This document shows, one piece after another, positions 1 through 5,471 of a DNA stretch of 10,730 nucleotides (within the stretch, counting starts at the first letter, position 1; each line of letters starts with the position of its first letter). The position numbers and the translations under genes are program-made. The notes under the pieces were generated by a model. That model searched no databases, was not told where the DNA came from, and worked only from the letters and a program-made list of their open reading frames with translations. Source of the DNA: DATEVL01 sp035471625 (GTDB lineage Bacteria > Chloroflexota > Anaerolineae > Anaerolineales > E44-bin32); NCBI GenBank assembly GCA_035471625.1, contig DATIPT010000164.1, positions 1-10,730 of the forward strand, in the 5' to 3' direction.

Positions 1-497
1 GGCAACAGGTACGTCACAAGCCCGGTCTGCCAGTAGAACGACTGATAGAGGTCTGGCGCAATGACATACGCGAGCCCAAAGCCGGCCATCGCCAGGAGCG
101 TGGGTTCCCATGCCGGCTTCGCCCCTAGGAGTTCCATGGCCTCCTTGAGAGTCCACGCCGTAGCGGCGATCGTCGCCAAAGCAAACGCAGGCGGGAGGAC
201 CCGAACCACCGAAGGCCCAACCATCTCGAGCAAGTTGATGACAGCGGTGAAGGAGAAGCGTCCGCTCCAATCCGTGTACCAGTAGAGCTGGCTCCCCAGA
301 AATCCCTGCGAGGCGAGCGTCCCCGCGGTGCAGAAGTCGTCGGCGACAAAGCGCGAGGAGAGGCCAACGTAGGCATAGACGACAAGGGGAACCACGAGGA
401 GCAGGTAGACAAGGCCGACCAGCGCTCGACGGAAATCGAATCCCGGAGCCACAGTCCCCGCGCCACCTTCACCCGGTGAACCTTGATCCCGCCCCAT
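1..497 (-). CDS. Polytopic membrane protein, probable GT-C-type glycosyltransferase (N-terminal part, runs off the window)
   Basis: The frame starts at ATG 497-495 and stays open for 165 codons to the window edge, so the C-terminus is missing. The start shares one base with the stop of the preceding SDR gene (TGATG), and GGAG lies just upstream. After a Gly-rich cytoplasmic tail of about 22 residues there is a hydrophobic helix (about 26-46), then an extracytoplasmic loop with an acidic pair (V-A-D-D-F, residues 51-55) and WYTDWSGRF at 73-81. Further helices lie near 98-115 and 133-148, followed by a Y-Q-S-F-Y-W-Q-T-G segment. An acidic pair in the first loop is typical of GT-C enzymes that use polyprenyl-linked sugars, and the ADDF...WYTDWSGR spacing recalls DUF6056-type proteins. 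That family link is from memory. A role in transferring a sugar or polymerising the glycan at the membrane is inferred from fold and neighbours. Confidence 0.72.
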   Translation of the reverse strand, partial: MGRDQGSPGEGGAGTVAPGFDFRRALVGLVYLLLVVPLVVYAYVGLSSRFVADDFCTAGTLASQGFLGSQLYWYTDWSGRFSFTAVINLLEMVGPSVVRVLPPAFALATIAATAWTLKEAMELLGAKPAWEPTLLAMAGFGLAYVIAPDLYQSFYWQTGLVTYLL

Positions 498-1240
498 CAC
501 TCCGAGCTCAACCGCGCCATCGCGCCGCCGTCGACTACCAGGCACTCGCCGGTGATGAACGATGACGTTTCGGGCGATGCCAGGAACAGGATCGCTTGAG
601 CGATCTCTTCCGGCAGGCCCACACGACCGAGAGGCGTCCTTTCCTCGAGACGCGCCCGCGCCGCCGATGCCGACTCGGGACCACCCCGCTGCAACCCCTC
701 CTGGAGCATGGACGTCTCGACTGCGCCGGGCAGGACGGCATTGACGCGCACACCGACCCGCCCGAACTCGAGCGCCAGCGCCCGCGTCAGGGAGACCAGT
801 GCTCCTTTGCTCGCCGCATAGGCCGCCATCTCGGCGGAGGTCGCCAGCGCGTGTACCGAGGCGATATTGACGATGCAGCCTCCGACCGACTTGAGAAGAG
901 GATAGGCCGCCTGGGAGGCGAGGAATGCCGCCCGGACGTTCGTCGTCATCGTCTCGTCCCAGGCCTGAGCGGACAGATCGACGGCCGGTCCTGGAAGTTG
1001 GACCGCTGCGTTGTTCACGAGGGCATCCAGGCCGGCCTCAATCAGTGACGGCCGGTCGAACAACCTTGCGACGCCCGCATCGATCGAGATGTCCGCCTGG
1101 ACGACCTCGACCTCGTCACCGGCCTCCCTGATCGGCTTCCGATCGACGGCGATGACTTTCCATCCGGCCTCGACGAAGGCCCGCACCGCAGCTTCACCGA
1201 TCCCACCGGCGGCGCCCGTAACCACGACCGTCCGCTTCAC
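497..1240 (-). CDS. SDR-family NAD(P)-dependent oxidoreductase
   Basis: This is a 247-residue classical short-chain dehydrogenase of normal length. The N-terminal Rossmann motif is T8-G-A-A-G-G-I-G15. Asp33 at the end of the second strand favours NAD(H), although Arg34 follows it. N76-N-A-A79 is the usual structural motif. The catalytic residues are Asn101, Ser128, Tyr141 and Lys145 (Y-A-A-S-K). The C-terminus has F-I-T-G-E and V-V-D-G-G, as in most family members. The start is GTG 1240-1238, in a GTGA overlap with the hydroxyacid dehydrogenase stop, with a strong AAGGAGG eight bases upstream. The substrate cannot be read from the sequence. Its position after the cytidylyltransferase and the 2-hydroxyacid dehydrogenase suggests oxidation or reduction of a sugar or sugar-acid intermediate. 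It is the second SDR in the operon and differs clearly from the one at 9220-10035. Confidence 0.93.
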   Translation of the reverse strand: MKRTVVVTGAAGGIGEAAVRAFVEAGWKVIAVDRKPIREAGDEVEVVQADISIDAGVARLFDRPSLIEAGLDALVNNAAVQLPGPAVDLSAQAWDETMTTNVRAAFLASQAAYPLLKSVGGCIVNIASVHALATSAEMAAYAASKGALVSLTRALALEFGRVGVRVNAVLPGAVETSMLQEGLQRGGPESASAARARLEERTPLGRVGLPEEIAQAILFLASPETSSFITGECLVVDGGAMARLSSE

Positions 1241-2274
1241 TGGCCTCGCCTCCTTCGGGCTCGGGCGACCTTGCGCGGTCCCCGGCCCGGGCCCGGTTCC
1301 GGATCCCGCAAGCCGCCCGGGACTTCGAGCCCAAGCCCCCGCAGGAGATTGCGCAGCGTGTTGCGGTGGACACGCTCCCAGGCGATCGGGCTGCTGTTGG
1401 CGTTGTGCGCCGCCAGCAGAACGTGATCCATCTCCCTGAGCGGGCTGTCCAACGGCAGCGGCTCATCCTCGTACACATCGAGGGCCGCGCCGGCAATCCG
1501 ATGGTTCCGCAGCGCTTCGACCAGCGCCGCCTCGTCGACGATCGCCCCACGCGCCGTGTTGATCAACACCGCTGCGGGCTTCATCCAGTCGATCACGTGA
1601 CGGTCTATCAGGTGGAACGAGGTCGGGTTCAGATCGCAACTGAGGCTGATGAAGTCACTGCGCCGAGCCACCTCTTCGAGGCCGACCATCGTGACGCCGA
1701 CGCGGCCTACGAAGGACGGCGCGATCTCGATGATGTCGGTTCCATACAAGGTCATCCCGAAGGCCCGCGCCCTCTGGAGGACGGCCTTGCCGATCCGCCC
1801 CACCCCGACGACTCCCAGGGAACACTCGCCAAGCGATCGGCCCGGGAGTTTCTCCCACCCTCCGGACTTCAAGGATCGGTCCATCCACGGCAGCCGTCGG
1901 GCGAAAGCGAGGATGTAGGCCATGACGCTGTCGGCGACGGCCTCGGTAAACGCACCGGGCGTGTTCAGGACGGCGATCCCCAGCCGGCTCGCGGCCTCTC
2001 GGTCGATCGAGTCGATCCCCGTCCCCCACTTCGAGATCACCTTGAGCCTCGGCGCAAAGGCTTCCAGGACTCGGGAACTGAACCGATCATCGCCGCAGAC
2101 CACGCCATCGACGTCTCCCGCATGGAGCAGCAATTCCTCTTCTCCGAGCCGCTCGACCACCTGTGCCTCGACGATGTCGACACCCGCCTGACGGAGCAGT
2201 TCCCGGAAGCGCTCAACCTCGGGCAGAAGGTACGGTGCGGATACAAGCACCCGGAAGGAAGGTTGTGGGCTCAC
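1237..2274 (-). CDS. D-isomer-specific 2-hydroxyacid dehydrogenase (SerA-like)
   Basis: This 345-residue protein has the two-domain layout of D-2-hydroxyacid dehydrogenases such as phosphoglycerate dehydrogenase: a split substrate domain (about 1-100 and 290-320) around a Rossmann domain. The NAD motif is G154-V-V-G-V-G-R-I-G162, and Asp180 ends the second strand, which indicates NAD(H). The catalytic triad can be placed as Arg242 (N-T-A-R-G), Glu271 (D-V-Y-E-D-E-P) and His290 (A-A-H-N-A-N). The segment after His290 differs from the common T-P-H-I-G-G. The start is GTG 2274-2272 in a GTGA overlap with the cytidylyltransferase stop, with GGAGG seven bases upstream. The last 25 or so residues are rich in Gly, Pro and Arg and fall outside the fold. 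In this setting it probably oxidises or reduces a 2-hydroxy/2-keto sugar acid rather than serving serine synthesis, but the substrate is unknown. Confidence 0.92.
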   Translation of the reverse strand: MSPQPSFRVLVSAPYLLPEVERFRELLRQAGVDIVEAQVVERLGEEELLLHAGDVDGVVCGDDRFSSRVLEAFAPRLKVISKWGTGIDSIDREAASRLGIAVLNTPGAFTEAVADSVMAYILAFARRLPWMDRSLKSGGWEKLPGRSLGECSLGVVGVGRIGKAVLQRARAFGMTLYGTDIIEIAPSFVGRVGVTMVGLEEVARRSDFISLSCDLNPTSFHLIDRHVIDWMKPAAVLINTARGAIVDEAALVEALRNHRIAGAALDVYEDEPLPLDSPLREMDHVLLAAHNANSSPIAWERVHRNTLRNLLRGLGLEVPGGLRDPEPGPGRGPRKVARARRRRGQ

Positions 2275-2939
2275 CGGCGCGCCTCCAGGAGGGCCGCAGC
2301 GATGGCGAAGTCGCGTTCGGTATCGATGTCCCAGGCCTCATCGGCATCGATCTCGAAATACTGCGGAGAGCGACCCAGCCGATTCCCGGTCGATCGAAAG
2401 GCCTCTCGCTCGAAGAGGTACAGACACGAGTTCTCCTCGAAGAGGGGCGGGAGATCCTGGGTTGGCAGCAAGACCTGCGGATCGTGATTGAGAGGCGAAC
2501 CGTCGGCCTGCCACAGACGCTTCTGCCAACGGGTGACCGAGAAGAGCGCGTCGTGCGCAGGATACCCCGCCAGGAAGGCCTCGATCGCTTTCGAGACCGT
2601 GACGGGCTTCAGCAATGGGTTCGTCGAATGAGTCTGCAAATAGAACTGTGCCGGCCGGACCTCAATATCGTGGGCCAGGATGGCGTTCATCGGGACGTCG
2701 TCGGCAGTGAGGTGAGCCGGGCGCTCGATCCATTCCACACTTGGGAACACCGATGAAACCCCCTGGCGGATCGTATCGCTGTCGGTATCGATGATCACGC
2801 GGTCGATCTCTCGGCAGGCAAGCAAGGTCTCAAGGATGTAGGCGTACAGCGGACGCCCGCCCAGGTCTCGGTAGTTCTTCTCCGGCACGCGGACGGAGTG
2901 GTGGCGCATCGGGACAAGAGCGATCAAGCGGTCGGTCAT
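2271..2939 (-). CDS. Divergent acylneuraminate cytidylyltransferase-family protein
   Basis: At 222 residues this has the length of a NeuA/KdsB-type nucleotidyltransferase that makes CMP-activated (or other NDP-) sugars from CTP. The N-terminal nucleotide loop is M11-R-H-H-S-V-R-V-P-E-K-N22, in place of the usual A-R-G-G-S-K-x-I-P-x-K-N. The S/R-V-P-x-K-N half is kept but the two glycines become His-His. Further family marks are D-T-D-S-D at 51-55, L-Q-T-H-S-T-N-P-L-L at 101-110 (where NeuA has Q-x-R-P-T-S-P) and W-D-I-D-T-E-R-D-F at 203-211, which holds the metal-binding aspartates. The ATG at 2939-2937 sits in an ATGA overlap with the GT2 stop. The start of the hydroxyacid dehydrogenase overlaps its own stop, so the two are probably translationally coupled. 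Because the motifs differ from the second cytidylyltransferase at 7991-9226, the two probably act on different sugars. Confidence 0.88.
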   Translation of the reverse strand: MTDRLIALVPMRHHSVRVPEKNYRDLGGRPLYAYILETLLACREIDRVIIDTDSDTIRQGVSSVFPSVEWIERPAHLTADDVPMNAILAHDIEVRPAQFYLQTHSTNPLLKPVTVSKAIEAFLAGYPAHDALFSVTRWQKRLWQADGSPLNHDPQVLLPTQDLPPLFEENSCLYLFEREAFRSTGNRLGRSPQYFEIDADEAWDIDTERDFAIAAALLEARR

Positions 2940-3916
2940 CGAGGCCGCCTCTGGGATTCATGACCGGCGCTGCGATAGTCGATGGCTGCGACCCCACGGG
3001 CCCGGGGCCCCGAGGGATGTCCGGCCTCGGCCGGGTAGTAGAAGGTGTGCTTGAGTTCGCTCGTCAATGGACCGGACAAGGAGAACCCCCGGTACGTCCC
3101 CCAGAACTGCATCCAGCGGAACCACAAGATCTCCCAGGCCGAGGCGCCCAGAACACCCGCCCTTCGCGCCGCCGCGAAGTCGCTCCAGGAGTTCGAGAGA
3201 TACAAGCGAACCAAGTCGCCCAGGTGGAACCGCTCCAATTGGCGCAGCCGGCGCAGGGCCATCGCTTCGCGCCGGTAGCGATTGAAAACCTGGCCGGGAG
3301 TCTCCTTGTGAACGTGGATGACTTCCGCCTCGGCCACATAGGCAAGCGCGTAGCCCGCCGCCAGAGCCCACGTCGCCCAGGCGACATCCTCCAGGCCGGG
3401 GAGGTCTTCATCGTAGGGATGGCGGGCCCAGAGATCGCGGCGGACGGCGGCGTTGGCGTTGTTGCAGAAGGGCGATGTTTGTCGCCCATTCGAGCTCGCG
3501 GGGAACCATTTGGCGAAGATCCGGTGCTCCGAGAAACGCGTCGGGCCGTCGCCGCGCTGCCGGCCATACGTCAGGGCGATGCCTGGATCGCCCAGCGGCG
3601 AGACGAGCTCGCTCAGCCAGTCCGGGTAGACGGGGTAGACGTGGGCACTGGCGATGGCAATGGCATCCCCTCTGGCGTGGGCACAGCCTTCATTGAGAGA
3701 CCGTCCGAACGTGAACTCGTCGGGAGGCAGGTGCACCACGGTGACGGGATAGCGCTCGGCGATCGATACGGTCGCGTCGGTCGATCCGGAGTCGACCAGG
3801 ATGATGTCCTTCGGCCGGAGCGACTGCTGCAGGATCCCGGATAGCAGGCGTCCGATGTGTTCCTCCTCATTGAAGGAACGGATCACGACCGAGACACTCG
3901 GCGTGGCCTTGCCCAT
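2936..3916 (-). CDS. Family 2 (GT-A fold) glycosyltransferase
   Basis: This 326-residue GT2 protein opens with V-S-V-V-I-R-S-F-N-E-E (8-18), followed by V-D-S-G-S-T-D (41-47), the nucleotide-sugar binding strand and loop. D-E-F-T-F-G-R-S-L-N (66-75) recalls the F-x-x-x-x-x-R-N segment of rhamnosyltransferase-like GT2 members. At the usual DxD metal site the sequence is S90-A-H92. The acceptor-side E-D (176-177, in G-L-E-D-V-A-W) is the probable catalytic base region. Residues 240-285 are rich in Trp and Phe and could lie against the membrane, but no clear transmembrane helix follows. The ATG at 3916-3914 has only a weak ribosome-binding site. An in-frame TAG two codons upstream bars extension, although the frame is open beyond it to an ATG at 3976. 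The stop overlaps the next gene by ATGA. Donor and acceptor are unknown. Confidence 0.92.
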   Translation of the reverse strand: MGKATPSVSVVIRSFNEEEHIGRLLSGILQQSLRPKDIILVDSGSTDATVSIAERYPVTVVHLPPDEFTFGRSLNEGCAHARGDAIAIASAHVYPVYPDWLSELVSPLGDPGIALTYGRQRGDGPTRFSEHRIFAKWFPASSNGRQTSPFCNNANAAVRRDLWARHPYDEDLPGLEDVAWATWALAAGYALAYVAEAEVIHVHKETPGQVFNRYRREAMALRRLRQLERFHLGDLVRLYLSNSWSDFAAARRAGVLGASAWEILWFRWMQFWGTYRGFSLSGPLTSELKHTFYYPAEAGHPSGPRARGVAAIDYRSAGHESQRRPR

Positions 3917-3919
3917 CGG

Positions 3920-3976
3920 CTACCGACGACCGGCCCCGCCAGTGCCTGTTGAGGCGCATCCCGACGCCGTCTTCAT
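3920..3976 (-). other. Short 18-codon reading frame in the gap before the GT2 gene, in frame with it
   Basis: The PIG-L deacetylase stop codon is followed in TGATGA form by an ATG at 3976-3974. This ATG has the same overlap arrangement as most junctions in the operon and AAGG upstream. It opens 18 codons (M-K-T-A-S-G-C-A-S-T...) ending in TAG at 3922-3920. One codon later comes the ATG of the GT2 gene, in the same frame. It could be a coupling mini-cistron from which ribosomes re-initiate on the poorly led GT2 start. It could also be the former N-terminus of the GT2 gene cut off by a stop mutation, a base-calling error, or chance. The frame and stops are read directly; expression is not shown. 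Confidence 0.35.
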
Positions 3977-4629
3977 CAGGATCCAGCCTTCCCCGCCAGC
4001 ACCTCGTGACCCGCGACGATTCGCAGGATATCGAAACCCTCGGCGAATGGCCTCTCGGCGAGGGCCCCGTTGCGAATAAGCGTCGCCCGGGTCAGATCCT
4101 CCTGAAAGTAGTACTTCCCGGCATACGTTCGGTACTCGGCCAGGGCCCGCACCTTGCGATCGACATCGTCGGGATCGACCTCCACCAGGAAGTGAGGGAA
4201 GAAGCCGTGGCTGCTCCGGATCACGTCATACCCGAGCACTGTCGTCCCCCTAAAGGCCCGCAGCGTCTCCTCGGTGACGACATTGTGGTCCTGATGCATG
4301 TCGGCCTGGCTGTGGGTGAAGACGATATCCGGCCGTTCGGACCGATTGAGACCATACAGCAACTCGAGGATCTGCTGCCGGTCACGAGGGAAATTGCGCG
4401 TCTCGAAGTCGCGAAGCATGACCTTGTCTTTCGCGACCCCCAGGACCGCCATACTGCGATAGTGCTCCTCGACCAGGCCCGAAAGGGCGGGGTTGTGCCG
4501 GTTGTCCGAGAGCGTCACGCACAACACCTCGGCCTTGCCGGCGACGTGCGCCAGCAGGGCCCCGCACCCGAGTTCGATATCGTCCGGATGGGCACCGAGG
4601 AACAGCATCTTGCGACCGTGGAAGATCAC
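3976..4629 (-). CDS. PIG-L/LmbE-family N-acetylglucosaminyl deacetylase
   Basis: This 217-residue zinc-dependent deacetylase belongs to the family that includes MshB, BshB and PIG-L. It removes N-acetyl groups from amino sugars. The family signature G-A-H-P-D-D-I-E-L-G (12-21) supplies His14 and Asp17 as zinc ligands and Asp16 as the probable base. M-H-Q-D-H (111-115) supplies the third ligand, His115. A segment around residue 120-135 (L-R-A-F-R-G-T-T-V-L-G-Y-D) completes the fold. GTG 4629-4627 is chosen as start because it overlaps the methyltransferase stop (GTGA), has GGAGG seven bases upstream and lies just before the first strand. The same frame is open for a further 474 bases inside the methyltransferase gene, but that part looks like no known domain. 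In this operon it probably de-N-acetylates a sugar intermediate or the finished glycan, freeing an amine for another group. This is inferred. Confidence 0.93.
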   Translation of the reverse strand: MIFHGRKMLFLGAHPDDIELGCGALLAHVAGKAEVLCVTLSDNRHNPALSGLVEEHYRSMAVLGVAKDKVMLRDFETRNFPRDRQQILELLYGLNRSERPDIVFTHSQADMHQDHNVVTEETLRAFRGTTVLGYDVIRSSHGFFPHFLVEVDPDDVDRKVRALAEYRTYAGKYYFQEDLTRATLIRNGALAERPFAEGFDILRIVAGHEVLAGKAGS

Positions 4630-5441
4630 GGCTGGGCCTCCGCCTTGTGGGCCACGAAACCACCCACGACCTTCGTCATCACGAGCTTGCCTTCCTTGTC
4701 GAGGCGCTTCTGCGCCGTCTGGGTGATCGCCTTGAGGACCTGCTCGAAGTCGTCGCCGCCCCGGAAGAACGAACCCCACAGCTTGCGATCCTCCGACAAC
4801 GACGCACGCGTGTAGGCCATGAAGGGCTCGACGTTCTCGAACGTCAAGGGGTTCTCGAAGACGTGGACATCGACCCTGGCGAAGAGACCACGGATCATCT
4901 CGAGGATCTCGCTCCCGTACCGGGAGCTCCCCGGCATCTTGGGGATCGGGCGCCCCGTTGCCTCCCCGATGATGTCGTAGAACAGTCGCTTGTTCTCCGG
5001 CATCGGACCGGTCGTGAAGAGCCGGCCGCCCGGTTTGAGGACCCGATGCATCTCGCGCACCGTAAGCTCGGCGCTCTCGGCGTAGTAGATCGCGAAGCAG
5101 CACGAGACCAGGTCGAACTGACCGCTTTCGAGGGGGAATGTCCGATTGAAGTCCAGCTCACGAAACTCGATGCGGTTCCCGTGACCGGCGTTCTCCGCCC
5201 GCGCCTTGGCCAGCAGCTCGGGGGAGACGTCACCACCGACGATCGAGGCCTGGCCTTGCAGGTGGTCATCGAAGATGAAGCACTGCTTGCCCGCCCCGCA
5301 CCCGACGTCGAGGATCCGGGATCCCTTGGCCGGCTTCAGGAGATCGAGCATCCACGCGTCGATGTCTCTTCCTCCATACTGCTTGTGGATGTCGATCCGC
5401 TTCAGCAAGTCATTCGTTGTTTCTTTGTACTCGATCTTCAT
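4626..5441 (-). CDS. Class I SAM-dependent methyltransferase
   Basis: This is a 271-residue Rossmann-fold methyltransferase. Motif I is I-L-D-V-G-C-G-A-G-K (43-52), the SAM-binding loop. G-D-V-S (70-73) ends the second strand and would hold the SAM ribose. D100-L-V-S-C-C-F-A is the fourth strand, and V-L-K-P-G-G-R-L (134-141) is the usual post-II motif. The N-terminal 35 residues (K-x-T-T-N-D-L-L-K-R-I-D) form a cap region, and the C-terminal 90 residues contain a mixed helical part likely to bind substrate. The start at ATG 5441-5439 is well supported by AAGGAG seven bases upstream, the best ribosome-binding site in the window. Its stop is coupled to the deacetylase start. A small-molecule or sugar methylation in the glycan pathway is the natural reading, though the fold alone does not exclude other acceptors. 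Confidence 0.92.
   Translation of the reverse strand: MKIEYKETTNDLLKRIDIHKQYGGRDIDAWMLDLLKPAKGSRILDVGCGAGKQCFIFDDHLQGQASIVGGDVSPELLAKARAENAGHGNRIEFRELDFNRTFPLESGQFDLVSCCFAIYYAESAELTVREMHRVLKPGGRLFTTGPMPENKRLFYDIIGEATGRPIPKMPGSSRYGSEILEMIRGLFARVDVHVFENPLTFENVEPFMAYTRASLSEDRKLWGSFFRGGDDFEQVLKAITQTAQKRLDKEGKLVMTKVVGGFVAHKAEAQP
4637..4641 (-). promoter_or_regulatory. Shine-Dalgarno site fixing the deacetylase start
   Basis: GGAGG on the minus strand lies seven bases before GTG 4629-4627, inside the last codons of the methyltransferase gene. It decides between the short 217-residue deacetylase and a spuriously extended frame. Confidence 0.65.
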
Positions 5442-5448
5442 GCTTGGT

Positions 5449-5454
5449 CTCCTT
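5449..5454 (-). promoter_or_regulatory. Strong Shine-Dalgarno site of the methyltransferase gene
   Basis: Read on the minus strand this is AAGGAG, seven bases before the ATG at 5441-5439, in the 30-base gap after the capsule-type gene. It fixes the start and would let this gene be translated independently of its upstream neighbour. A second GGAG lies slightly further upstream. Confidence 0.75.
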
Positions 5455-5471
5455 CTCCAGGAAGCGGGGGA

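Noticed and set aside
125..472. 115-codon minus-strand frame near the window start
   Set aside because: It is Arg/Ser/Trp-rich and in a different frame from the membrane protein starting at 497, which has coherent helices and an ADDF...WSGR loop and is coupled to the upstream stop.
1366..2487. Long open frame of 373 codons on the plus strand
   Set aside because: It is antisense to the hydroxyacid dehydrogenase and cytidylyltransferase genes, whose motifs are clear. The translation has no recognisable domain and is the kind of shadow frame expected in GC-rich coding DNA.
3949..4815. Open frame of 288 codons on the plus strand
   Set aside because: It is antisense to the PIG-L deacetylase and methyltransferase genes, with composition typical of a complementary-strand shadow.
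4630..5103. 158-codon N-terminal extension of the deacetylase frame
   Set aside because: It lies wholly inside the methyltransferase gene in another frame, has low-complexity Arg/Gly/Asp composition, and a well-led GTG at 4629 gives the normal family length.
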